From contig CAXTHM010000087.1 in the NCBI GenBank assembly GCA_964244115.1, forward strand, positions 1-13,928: DNA of 13,928 bases, given 5' to 3'. A program made the position numbers and the translations under genes. This DNA is from CADCWK01 sp964244115. Its GTDB lineage: Bacteria; Chloroflexota; Chloroflexia; Thermomicrobiales; UBA6265. Shown in pieces: positions 7,359-13,662 of the stretch (within the stretch, counting starts at the first letter, position 1; each line of letters starts with the position of its first letter). A model generated the notes under the pieces. It searched no databases. It was not told where the DNA came from and saw only the letters and a program-made list of their open reading frames with translations.

Positions 7359-7397
7359 CTGTACATGATGTATAGCGTCGTAGTGCCCTCATGGGAA
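7359..7397 (-). promoter_or_regulatory. Promoter and overlapping palindromic operator of the purine permease
   Basis: On the minus strand there is TTCCCA (7392-7397), a 17-bp spacer and TATACA (7369-7374), each 4/6 to consensus, about 60 bases upstream of the permease ATG. The palindrome CTGTACATGATGTATAG (7359-7375) covers the -10 box: 14 of its 17 bases agree with its own reverse complement around a central base. The T-A-C-A-T/A-T-G-T-A half-sites resemble GntR-type operators in general form. Repression by a purine- or metabolite-responsive regulator is inferred only from position. Confidence 0.4.
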
Positions 7398-7493
7398 GTG
7401 ACCCGCGGAACATCGTCCATTGGCGGGGACAGGTGGTCACATGAACGGCGTTCGTCGGCAATGCCGGATCGGTTCGGAACGGGGACCGGTTGA

Positions 7494-7534
7494 CCGCACC
7501 GATGATCTCAAGATGTCAGGGATCATCGGTGCGG
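7494..7534. repeat. Perfect 14-bp inverted repeat between permease and TPR gene
   Basis: CCGCACCGATGATC (7494-7507) and GATCATCGGTGCGG (7521-7534) pair perfectly around a 13-base loop. Outside them CCGGTT (7486-7491) and AACCGG (7541-7546) add a second, outer set of pairing arms. It lies in the region between two divergent genes, about 100 bases upstream of the permease promoter and 127 bases before the TPR start. No gene ends here, so a terminator is unexpected. It could be a regulatory hairpin, a dispersed palindromic element or a scar. Nothing else recognisable lies between 7398 and 7660. Confidence 0.6.
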
Positions 7535-7660
7535 CCTGAGAACCGGGCGTCGGTCGGTCGACGGCACCGGCGATACTGACCGGATACGGCGGCGATGGCC
7601 GGCCCGGATCGGACCGAACCGGTATCCCGGTTTCGCGACGCAGCGGCGGGGGAGGGGACG

Positions 7661-8518
7661 ATGAGCTACGAGGAGGCCAGGCGGCTGGCGGGGGAGGCGT
7701 CGGACCTCGAGGTCGAGGGCCGGGGCGACGATGCCCTGGCGGTCTATCACGAGGCGCTCGCGATCGCCCGGCGGGACGCGGCCCCGTGGGATCTCGCCGT
7801 GTTCCTGGCGACGATGGCGTCGTTCCTGATGCGGCGTAAGGACTACGAGTCCGCCCTGACGCTGTTCGAGGAGGCGATCCCGCTCCACCGCGCCCACTCC
7901 GAGCCCGACCGGCTGGCGCACTGGCTGATGCGGACGGCGGAGTGCCTGCGCAAGCTCGGCCGGACCGACCGGGCGACGGTCTACTTCGACCGTGCCCTGG
8001 CACTGTCGCGGCCGCACGCCGAGGGCGGGGTGCTGTTCGACCGCCTGATGTCCAGCGCCGCCTTCCATCAGACGCTCGGCCACCGCGACCAGGCGCTGGC
8101 CCTCTACCGCGAGGCGCTGCCCCTGGCCCGCGAGCACGGCGAGTTGCCGGACCTGTCGCGCTGCCTGAAGAACGTCGCGATCGGCTTCCAGAAGACGCGG
8201 CAGTACCCGCAGGCCCGGCGCCACTTCGAGGAGGCGCTGCACGTCCGCCGGCAGCACTCCACCCCGCGCGACCTCGCCCACAGCATGATCAATACGGCCA
8301 AGTGGCTGACCGAGATGGGTCACTGGGATCGCGCCCTGGAGCTGTGCGAGGAGGCCCTGCCCGTCGCCCGCGAGCAGGCCACCCGCGCCGACCTCACCCT
8401 CTGCCTGACGATCGCCGCCCACGGCCACCGCCGCTTCGGTGAGCCCGACCGGGCGATAGCGCTGTTCCGGGAGGCCGAGGAGGTGAAGGGGCGGTCGGCG
8501 GTGAGGGCCGAGCTCTGA
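7661..8518 (+). CDS. TPR-repeat protein
   Basis: This 285-residue all-helical protein consists almost wholly of tetratricopeptide repeats spaced about 40 residues apart. Helix-B segments such as ALAVYHEALAIARR, ALTLFEEAIPLHR, ATVYFDRALALSR, ALALYREALPLAREHGE, ARRHFEEALHVRR and ALELCEEALPVAREQ recur, giving about six or seven repeats, with a last partial one near ALFREAEE. The ATG at 7661 is chosen over one 66 bases upstream because GGGGGAGGGG lies directly before it. There is no signal peptide, membrane segment, enzymatic domain or DNA-binding domain, so it is probably a cytoplasmic protein-interaction scaffold. It stands alone on the plus strand and ends 34 bases before the convergent MazF-like gene. 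The long repeats resemble those in kinesin-light-chain-like or regulator-associated TPR proteins, but no partner can be named from the context. Confidence 0.85.
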   Translation: MSYEEARRLAGEASDLEVEGRGDDALAVYHEALAIARRDAAPWDLAVFLATMASFLMRRKDYESALTLFEEAIPLHRAHSEPDRLAHWLMRTAECLRKLGRTDRATVYFDRALALSRPHAEGGVLFDRLMSSAAFHQTLGHRDQALALYREALPLAREHGELPDLSRCLKNVAIGFQKTRQYPQARRHFEEALHVRRQHSTPRDLAHSMINTAKWLTEMGHWDRALELCEEALPVAREQATRADLTLCLTIAAHGHRRFGEPDRAIALFREAEEVKGRSAVRAEL

Positions 8519-8552
8519 CGACAAGCCGAGACAGCAGCCGATGACTGACGCC

Positions 8553-8906
8553 CTACGAGACCTTGATCATTCGCTCGACCAACGCTACGCATCGCTGGAG
8601 CGTCGCCCGGCTGACCGTGCTCCTGCGGTACAACAGACGGCCATGATCGACGGCCCGGATCTGATCGCAGAGGATATCGGAGTCGTCGTCCAGACCGGTT
8701 TCGGCCGCGTCGACATGGATGCGAGTCGGAATGTCCTTGATCTGTCGGGACATCGGAGCAACGATCGAGACCCAACGGGCGGCGTTGACGCCGTCGACCG
8801 AGAGGATCAACGCCGGGCGAGTGCCGCTCTGCTCATGCCCCAAGGTGGGCTCGAAATCGATCTCCCAAATGTCCCCTTGGCGCGGAAATGGTCTTGCCGG
8901 CGTCAT
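8553..8906 (-). CDS. MazF/PemK-family endoribonuclease toxin
   Basis: This 117-residue toxin of the MazF/PemK fold is predicted to cleave RNA and halt translation when freed from its antitoxin. The family signature is at the N-terminus: RQGDIWEIDFEPTLGHEQSG followed by TRPALILS, with Arg30 matching the catalytic Arg. A V-A-P-M-S segment (about 49-53) stands where the catalytic Thr/Ser loop lies, and DQIRAVDHGRL (81-91) matches the conserved S/D-Q-(I/V)-R-T/A-x-D block. The start at 8906 is chosen because its ATG overlaps the antitoxin stop (ATGA), the classic coupled arrangement; an earlier GTG (8981) would put the start inside the antitoxin gene. The gene is intact. RNA specificity cannot be inferred. 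Confidence 0.93.
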   Translation of the reverse strand: MTPARPFPRQGDIWEIDFEPTLGHEQSGTRPALILSVDGVNAARWVSIVAPMSRQIKDIPTRIHVDAAETGLDDDSDILCDQIRAVDHGRLLYRRSTVSRATLQRCVALVERMIKVS

Positions 8907-9160
8907 ACAATCGGTTCGTCGTGGAGACCGTCGAGCAAGGTTCCTTCGAACACCTTGACCTCGTCCTGCAATGCGGACCACTGGGCAGGATCGGCGCGGA
9001 TCGTCTCGATCTTCTCCTGATAATCGGCCCAGAAGGTCGCGTCGTCATACTGGCTGACGGCTGCCTCGACGATGGTGCTGATCGACTGCTTCTGCGCTTC
9101 GGCGAGCTGCTGCAAGCGGTCGCGCGTCTTCGTCTGAACCCTAATGGTGGCCGTGCTCAT
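8903..9160 (-). CDS. Ribbon-helix-helix antitoxin of the MazEF-type pair
   Basis: This 85-residue protein is predicted to bind and neutralise the MazF-like toxin and to repress its own operon. An N-terminal beta-strand (TATIRVQTKTRDRLQQLAEA) followed by helix (SISTIVEAAVSQY) is a CopG/Arc-type ribbon-helix-helix DNA-binding domain; residues 40-85 form the likely toxin-wrapping tail, with acidic residues and a hydrophobic end. The ATG at 9160 is chosen because AAAGAGG stands before it and the RHH strand starts immediately; a longer upstream reading has no such support. It precedes the toxin with a 4-base overlap (ATGA). The palindrome at 9215-9233 lies about 55 bases upstream and is the natural target for autorepression. 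Confidence 0.88.
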   Translation of the reverse strand: MSTATIRVQTKTRDRLQQLAEAQKQSISTIVEAAVSQYDDATFWADYQEKIETIRADPAQWSALQDEVKVFEGTLLDGLHDEPIV

Positions 9161-9214
9161 CCCGTGCCTCTTTGCGGTATGGCGACTACAAGGGTTCGTG
9201 CGCGTCACGAATCC

Positions 9215-9233
9215 TGTGTCACATTGTGACACA
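9215..9233. promoter_or_regulatory. Perfect 19-bp palindrome upstream of the MazEF-type operon (candidate operator)
   Basis: TGTGTCACATTGTGACACA is two perfect 9-base arms around one central T. It lies 55 bases upstream of the antitoxin start with no gene between. RHH antitoxins commonly repress through such symmetric sites, so it is the likely autoregulatory operator. The arms also contain the T-G-T-G/C-A-C-A half-sites typical of Crp/Fnr-like operators, although the spacing differs from the usual one. Confidence 0.55.
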
Positions 9234-9296
9234 ACATCGTAAGGCGGAGAAGTCGAAATCATCCTGTTCGAACCAACCCGGTCGACCCACGAACCA

Positions 9297-10150
9297 TCAG
9301 CTCGACTGGCCGATCGACCGCCATGGGAAGCCCTTTTCCCCAGCCACGCGGCCGAGCAGCGGCCGGACTGCCGCCGCGCCGATGTCCTCGACCGAGATCC
9401 GGATCAAGGTCACCGAGACGTCCTCGGGGATGCGCGGCCCGTGCCATCGCAGGGCGTGCATCGCGCCGATCGCCCCGGAGTTGGCGTCGTTCAGGGCGAA
9501 GACCGTCGTGATCCCGGCGTCCGGTCCACCGGCGTGTTCATCGCCGCGTACCCGCCGTCGGCCGGACGGCCGACGCTCTCGACCAGGCGTCCGGCCCGAT
9601 CCCCGTCGGTCCGCTCGATCGCCTCCACGAAGCTGCCGAGCCGACCGCCGAGCGGCCGCCAGACTGGGTCGCCGGTGATCGCGGCGATCTTCCGGTGTTC
9701 GTGTGCCAGGCTGTGGTCGCCCGTCAGCCGCCCGGTCAGGCGATGGTCCTTGACGACGTGAGGGACCCCGGTCCGAAGTTCGAGACGACCCTGTCGCCCC
9801 GGCGCTCCAGCGGTTGCCGGACGACCTTGTCGATGTGTGCGTCGTCCCCCTTCGGCCAGTGTGACGATCGAGAGATACCCCCTGCGCCGTCGCCACCCGT
9901 TCCAAGACGCGCATCAGCGACGTCAGGACGTGTGACGCCGGCCCGGAGGCGACAGGGTCGATCGATCGGCTGCTCCGCGTGGTGAGGCGACGGTGTTGAG
10001 GACGTCCCCCGCCGGCGGCGGCGCGTCGAGGATGCGCTGCCGGGTGGCGAGGGCGATCCGCCTCTCGCCCTTGAGCGCCTTGCCGACCGTCTGGAGGCTC
10101 GCGCTCGCCTGCTCGGTGATGTCGCGCAGGGAGACGGGAGCCATCGGCAT
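9297..10150 (-). pseudogene. LacI-family transcriptional regulator, frameshifted
   Basis: The N-terminus is clear: an ATG at 10150 with AAAGGACA before it, then VSLRDITEQASASLQTVGKA and RRIALATRQRILD, the LacI helix-turn-helix and hinge. After LNTVAS the frame loses similarity and stops at 9923. Later parts of the ligand-binding domain appear in other frames: LERVATAQGVSL near 9880, AHIDKVV and RRGDRVVSNFGPG near 9800, HRKIAAITGDPVWRPLGGRL and GSFVEAIERTDG around 9600-9700, and finally ITTVFALNDANSGAIGAMHA, IPEDVSV and VRPLLGRVAGEKGFPW near 9320-9510. At least three frame changes are needed, so it cannot make a working repressor. Intact relatives control nearby sugar-catabolism genes; here the divergent neighbour is a Gfo/Idh dehydrogenase, probably its former target. 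Confidence 0.85.
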
Positions 10151-10486
10151 CCTGTCCTTTCGGGTCCCCCTGGTCACTCGGGTGGCCGAACCGTGGCGCG
10201 TTCGACCCAGCGGGAGCGGCGACGATACGACCGCGGAGGGAGAACGTTTCGGCCCGGTTCGGCACGTTGCTGGAGACGGGAGCGTCGGATACGATCTGCC
10301 GCAATCAGCTGAGCGAATGGTCGCGCACCGGTCGTCACCGGACGGTATCGAGGTCTTGGGCACCATGCTGGCGGTCGGGTTCGCGCCGGTCTCGCGGCGT
10401 CGGACCGGCTCGTCGTCCACCACCGGCGCTCCCGTCGCCGTCAGCGACAGACTCGCCGTCGATGTCTCCGATGAAGGAGTGGTCCA
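10151..10486. other. Intergenic region between the LacI remnant and the Gfo/Idh gene
   Basis: This is the divergent control region of 336 bases. I see no supported gene in it. A weak plus-strand promoter-like pair (TTGCTG, 17 bp, TACGAT) lies near 10268-10296. A short AACGTT at 10243-10248 is too small to call a LacI operator. Confidence 0.4.
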
Positions 10487-11578
10487 TTGACGAACACCCG
10501 CCAGCGAGTCCTGATGATCGGCGCGGGCGGCTTCGCCTCGGCCTGGGTCGATGCGTTCCTGCCCGCCTTCCCGGACCGGCTCGAGGTCGTCGGTCTGGTC
10601 GACATCAACCCCGAGACGCTCCGCCGGGCGGGCGATCGGCTCGGCCTGCGGGATGACCAGCGCTTCCTCGGCATGGAGGAGGGCTTCGCCGGCCCGGAGG
10701 CCGACGCCTGCGTGATCGTCGTCCAGCCCTTCCTGCGCTGGCGGGCCGTCAGCCTGGCCGTCGCCCACGGGCTGCCGATCCTGGCCGAGAAGCCGATCGC
10801 CGATTCCTGGGAGACCAGTCTCGCCATCCTGAATCTCGTCCGGACGACCGGTACGAAGATGGCCGTCGTCCAGAACTACCGCTACGCCCGCCACATCCGC
10901 ACCCTCAAGGCGGTGTTGGACCAGGGGGCGCTGGGCCGGATCAACCTCATCACCGCCCGCTTCGCCGCCGACTACACGATCGACACGGCCGGCGGCGCTT
11001 TCCGCCACCAGATCCCCTACGCGATGCTCTACGAGGGCGCCGTCCATCACTTCGACCAGTTCCGCAACCTGGCCGGCGCTGACGGTGAGTCGATCGCTGG
11101 CATCCAGTGGAACCCGGCCTGGAGCACCTTCAGCAACGACACGACCGCCCTGTTCCTGATCCGGATGACCAATGGCGTCGTCGGGCAGTTCGAAATCAAC
11201 CACCTCGCCCGTGGTACCCAGAACGGCTGGCACCATGAGGGCTACCGGGTCGAGTGCGAGCACGGCGCCGTCACGATCGACGCCGACGACCGCGTCCGGA
11301 CCCAGGAGCATCTCGCCGGCGGCCGGCTCCGCGTCACCGATGTCGCGCCGGTCATCGGGGCGTACGAGGACCACCTCCAGGTCGTCGCCGACTTCCTCGA
11401 CTGGCTCGATGGCGGCCCCGCCCCGAAGACCAACATTGAGGACAACATCTACACGGCCGCCCTCTCGTTCGCCGCGATCGATGCCGTCCGGACCAACGCG
11501 ACCATCGACATCCGGGCCAAGGCCGAGGCCGGGCTGGCCTCGATCGCCGAGGGCGCCGGAACGCTGACGGTGCACTAG
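10487..11578 (+). CDS. Gfo/Idh/MocA-family oxidoreductase
   Basis: This 363-residue NAD(P)-dependent dehydrogenase probably oxidises a sugar, polyol or sugar derivative in the cytoplasm. The N-terminal Rossmann fold begins VLMIGAGGFA (8-17); Asp39 at the end of the second strand (LVDI) favours NAD. The family motif AEKPIA (100-105) contains the conserved Lys102. The C-terminal sheet domain starts near 130, and EGAVHHFDQFR (183-193) carries the H-x-x-D-x-x-R active-site pattern. The start is a TTG at 10487, chosen because AAGGAG lies 7 bases upstream and no ATG fits the conserved N-terminus. Length is normal. Its neighbours are a dead LacI regulator, divergent, and a cupin 197 bases downstream on the same strand. 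The substrate cannot be deduced, since Gfo/Idh members vary widely. Confidence 0.94.
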   Translation: MTNTRQRVLMIGAGGFASAWVDAFLPAFPDRLEVVGLVDINPETLRRAGDRLGLRDDQRFLGMEEGFAGPEADACVIVVQPFLRWRAVSLAVAHGLPILAEKPIADSWETSLAILNLVRTTGTKMAVVQNYRYARHIRTLKAVLDQGALGRINLITARFAADYTIDTAGGAFRHQIPYAMLYEGAVHHFDQFRNLAGADGESIAGIQWNPAWSTFSNDTTALFLIRMTNGVVGQFEINHLARGTQNGWHHEGYRVECEHGAVTIDADDRVRTQEHLAGGRLRVTDVAPVIGAYEDHLQVVADFLDWLDGGPAPKTNIEDNIYTAALSFAAIDAVRTNATIDIRAKAEAGLASIAEGAGTLTVH

Positions 11579-11775
11579 GGCTCCGGCCACGATCCAGCGG
11601 TCCTGCCGGGAGATGGCCCACCCCATCGCCTTGCTACTCCCCGCTCGGGGCACTCACGAAGCCAAGGCCGTGTCGGCGGGTGAGCCGGAGTGGGTCTGGG
11701 TGAGAGGTCGGCTCCGCCACCCGAGCGCGTCCATCAACGAGCGCCGCGCTTCGCAGCACCACGAGGAGGTGATCC

Positions 11776-12156
11776 ATGCCGGTGATCCGGACCGTCGACG
11801 ACAAGCCCGAATGGGTGAGATGGAGCGATTTCGGCGTCGGGATCGTCCACGACGCCGAGTCGTTCGACCGCCATTTCCATGACGCCCACGAGTACTGGTT
11901 CATCTACGCCAGCCGCGCCCGCGTCATGAGCGAGGGGCAGGAGTACGAGATCGGGCCGGGCGACATCCTGGTCACGCGAATGGGCGACGAGCACGACATC
12001 CTCGAGATCCTGGAGGGACCGTTGAAGTCGTTCTGGGTCGAGGATCAGCTCCATGGCCAACGCCGGCCTGGGCACCTGCACCGTCCGGGGGACGAGCCGG
12101 ACCTCGCCGACCGCGGCGGAGCCGATGGTCTGTCGTCGACGGGAGGCGCGGGGTGA
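11776..12156 (+). CDS. Small cupin-domain protein
   Basis: This 126-residue single-domain cupin starts at an ATG preceded by GGAGGTGATCC, a full complement of the usual 16S rRNA 3' end, so it should be translated strongly. Cupin motif 1 is FDRHFHDAHEYWFIYAS (30-46), with candidate metal ligands His33, His35 or His38 and Glu39. Motif 2 is EIGPGDILVTRMGDEHDI (58-75), with G-P-G-D and His73. A motif near RRPGHLHR (96-103) follows the barrel. The last 20 residues are low in similarity to anything I know and may be a disordered tail. It lies 197 bases after the Gfo/Idh gene on the same strand and may belong to the same catabolic unit, for example as a sugar isomerase or mutarotase-like partner or as a ligand-binding protein; the sequence does not decide. 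Confidence 0.82.
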   Translation: MPVIRTVDDKPEWVRWSDFGVGIVHDAESFDRHFHDAHEYWFIYASRARVMSEGQEYEIGPGDILVTRMGDEHDILEILEGPLKSFWVEDQLHGQRRPGHLHRPGDEPDLADRGGADGLSSTGGAG

Positions 12157-12286
12157 GCCGAGCCGACCGCTGAGGGCGGTATCCGGCGCCGGGCTGAGAC
12201 CTGAACGATGCCGACCAGGCCCCGCCCTGGGTCGTGCACCCTCGCGCTCGGTCTGAGCGGAGCCCGACCCGGAGCCGACCGAACGA

Positions 12287-12451
12287 TCAGCTCCGAGGCT
12301 TGGGCGGGTCATCGCTGAAGTCGGTCGGCTCCTCGCCGGACCGCTTCTCGGTGCCATCGCCGCGGGTGCTGCCGAACATTCCCCGGGCGAGGAGCGGGAT
12401 GAAGATGGCGATCAGGACGACGGCGATGATGATGATGACCCAGGTATCCAT
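12287..12451 (-). CDS. 54-residue single-pass membrane protein
   Basis: The ATG at 12451 has GGAG six bases upstream. Residues 4-22 (WVIIIIAVVLIAIFIPLLA) form one strong transmembrane helix; the remainder (23-54) is polar, with many Gly, Asp, Glu, Arg and Pro residues, and probably faces the cytoplasm because the positive charges (Arg23, Arg30, Lys36, Arg37) follow the helix. The size and layout are like many small actinobacterial and chloroflexal membrane proteins of unknown role. It stands alone: convergent to the cupin gene (130 bases between) and 277 bases downstream of the ParDE remnant, with nothing supported in that interval. I cannot assign a function. Confidence 0.7.
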   Translation of the reverse strand: MDTWVIIIIAVVLIAIFIPLLARGMFGSTRGDGTEKRSGEEPTDFSDDPPKPRS

Positions 12452-12728
12452 GCGGTCTCCGTGCTGCGGCGATGTGGTCGGGCCAGGGACCACCCATGAT
12501 CCGGCCAGCCGATGGCGGCCGAGCTGACCGGCCGCCACCGCCTGGTACGCAGGGGTCGGGCCGTGCCATCCGGGTCGTGGCGATCGAACGTTCTGCTGTC
12601 GCTCGTCGTCGGATCCGACTGCGGGTGCCATGCGTGGAGACTCGGGTGCGTGTCCCGTCTCGCTCTTGCGCAGGTGCCTCGCAAGGACCGCCTGGTCGAA
12701 CGGTCGAGATCGACCGGACCCGGACGGT

Positions 12729-13019
12729 CTACTCGTCGAGATCGGCCCGGTTCGCCCGCTGATGGAGCACCCGGACGATTCAGATGGTGTCACCGTCGAT
12801 CCGATAGAACACGCGATGGGTTCCCGTCGCGCGCACGCGTCCGCCGGAAAACAGGTCCTCATCGCCGCGGCCAAGTTCCGGGAACTGGCGAAGCCGATCG
12901 ATGTCCTCTCCCAGTTCCTCGACCTACCTTCTGGCAGCAGGCCCACCCCATCGTCGGACGCCCCAACGGACGATGGCTCGCAGGTCGTCCCGCGCGGCCG
13001 CAGAGCGCGCCAGGCGCAT
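12729..13019 (-). pseudogene. ParE-family toxin (copy 1) with two in-frame stops
   Basis: From an ATG at 13019 the frame gives a 96-residue ParE-like sequence with stops at codons 32 (TAG, before VEELGEDIDRLRQFPELGRG) and 76 (TGA, before IVRVLHQRA). The remaining parts keep the ParE order: SAAARDDLRAIVRW, PELGRGDEDLFSGGRVRATG, THRVFYRIDGDTI, then IVRVLHQRANRADLDE and a TAG. This aligns along its whole length with the intact copy at 13369-13659, which fills both positions (Tyr at the first). Intact ParE toxins poison DNA gyrase; this copy should make no full-length toxin. Its ATG overlaps the stop of the intact ParD antitoxin (ATGA), so the operon layout survives. No frameshift is present, so loss may be recent. 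Confidence 0.9.
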
Positions 13020-13300
13020 CAGCGGGTCGTCTGCGGTGATGCTGGTGTCTCGCTGGCCATCTCGTCGAGCACCTCTTCGGAGAGATGCGACAGGAAGTCC
13101 GATGTCCAGAGCACGGTTTCGCCGCGTTCGATCTGGTCGAGTCCGATAGTCAGCGCGGCCCGAAGCTCGGCCCGGTCTCGATCACGCTCGCTCAGCAACT
13201 GGAGCGCCTCGCGGATGACGTCGCTCGCGTCGCGGTTCTGGCCGGACTCGATACGATGCCGGATGAACGTCTCGTGCTCGGGGAACGTCGCTGGGTCCAT
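13019..13300 (-). CDS. ParD-family antitoxin (copy 1), intact but with a broken toxin partner
   Basis: This 93-residue antitoxin has an N-terminal ribbon-helix-helix region (about 1-36, containing FIRHRIESGQNRDASDVIRE, then ALQLL) for DNA binding and dimer formation, and a longer C-terminal helix and tail (about 37-93) that would wrap ParE. The ATG at 13300 is chosen over a GTG at 13318 because GGAGG stands 8 bases before it. The gene is coupled to the dead ParE copy by an ATGA overlap. It follows the second ParDE module in the same direction, starting 68 bases beyond the stop of the intact ParE. Its N-terminal DNA is almost identical to that of the second ParD while the C-terminal tail differs, so it may still bind the same operator without neutralising the other toxin. 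Confidence 0.9.
   Translation of the reverse strand: MDPATFPEHETFIRHRIESGQNRDASDVIREALQLLSERDRDRAELRAALTIGLDQIERGETVLWTSDFLSHLSEEVLDEMASETPASPQTTR
13211..13287. repeat. Direct repeat, copy 1 (start of parD copy 1)
   Basis: These 77 bases match 13852-13928 with two mismatches and the same orientation, offset 641. The repeat covers the coding region for the antitoxin DNA-binding domain (from the FPEHE block through DVIRE). Similarity falls sharply on the downstream side of the gene; on the other side the second copy is cut by the window end, so the full length is unknown. Confidence 0.95.
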
Positions 13301-13368
13301 GCGGCGCACCTCCGTCACGCCAGTGAGATCGTCGCGGGATGACGTCGTCCTTGCGATACGCGAGCTCT

Positions 13369-13659
13369 TCAGGGTTCGACGATTGCCGTGTCCGCGCGGT
13401 GATGAAGCACCCGGACGATCAGAACGATACCAGGCCGGATCCGGTAGAAGATTCGGTGACTGCCAACAGGCAGGACGCGCAGACCGGATGACACGTCGTC
13501 GGCATTTCGACCGAGCAGGGGGTAGATCTCCAGCCTGTCCAGGGCTTCATCAAGAGCCGTGACGTACCGATCGACGTTCATTCCCGTGACGCGGTCCAGA
13601 CCGTAGCGGACGATGAGGCGCACATCTTCGAGCGCATCGTCTGTGAAGGAGAGTTCCAT
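13369..13659 (-). CDS. ParE-family toxin (copy 2), intact
   Basis: This 96-residue RelE/ParE-fold protein has an N-terminal helix pair (FTDDALEDVRLIVRYGLDR and YVTALDEALDRLEIYPLLGR) followed by the beta-sheet core, GLRVLPVGSHRIFYRI and IVLIVRVLHHRADTAIVEP. These are the recognisable ParE strands: (L/V)-x-V-x-x-H-R-I-F-Y-x-I and I-V-R-V-L-H-x-R. ParE toxins inhibit DNA gyrase; RelE relatives cut mRNA instead, and the lack of an obvious catalytic set here favours the ParE type. The ATG at 13659 follows the stop of the upstream antitoxin by three bases, a coupled operon. Length is normal and no damage is seen. Confidence 0.92.
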   Translation of the reverse strand: MELSFTDDALEDVRLIVRYGLDRVTGMNVDRYVTALDEALDRLEIYPLLGRNADDVSSGLRVLPVGSHRIFYRIRPGIVLIVRVLHHRADTAIVEP

Positions 13660-13662
13660 CGG

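Noticed and set aside
7523..8524. A 333-codon minus-strand frame opposite the TPR gene
   Set aside because: It is the antisense shadow of a regular repeat protein and has no recognisable domain.
10243..10248. AACGTT as a possible LacI-type operator
   Set aside because: Symmetry does not extend past six bases, so it is not distinguishable from chance.
9923..11653. A 576-codon minus-strand frame opposite the Gfo/Idh gene
   Set aside because: The first 400 or so codons are antisense to a clearly recognised enzyme; only the last part is the LacI N-terminus.
1553..12795. Idea that TGA is read as an amino acid, since two genes have an in-frame TGA
   Set aside because: Several intact genes here end in TGA, including both antitoxins and the MazF-like toxin, and one of the broken genes also has a TAG; simple gene decay is enough.
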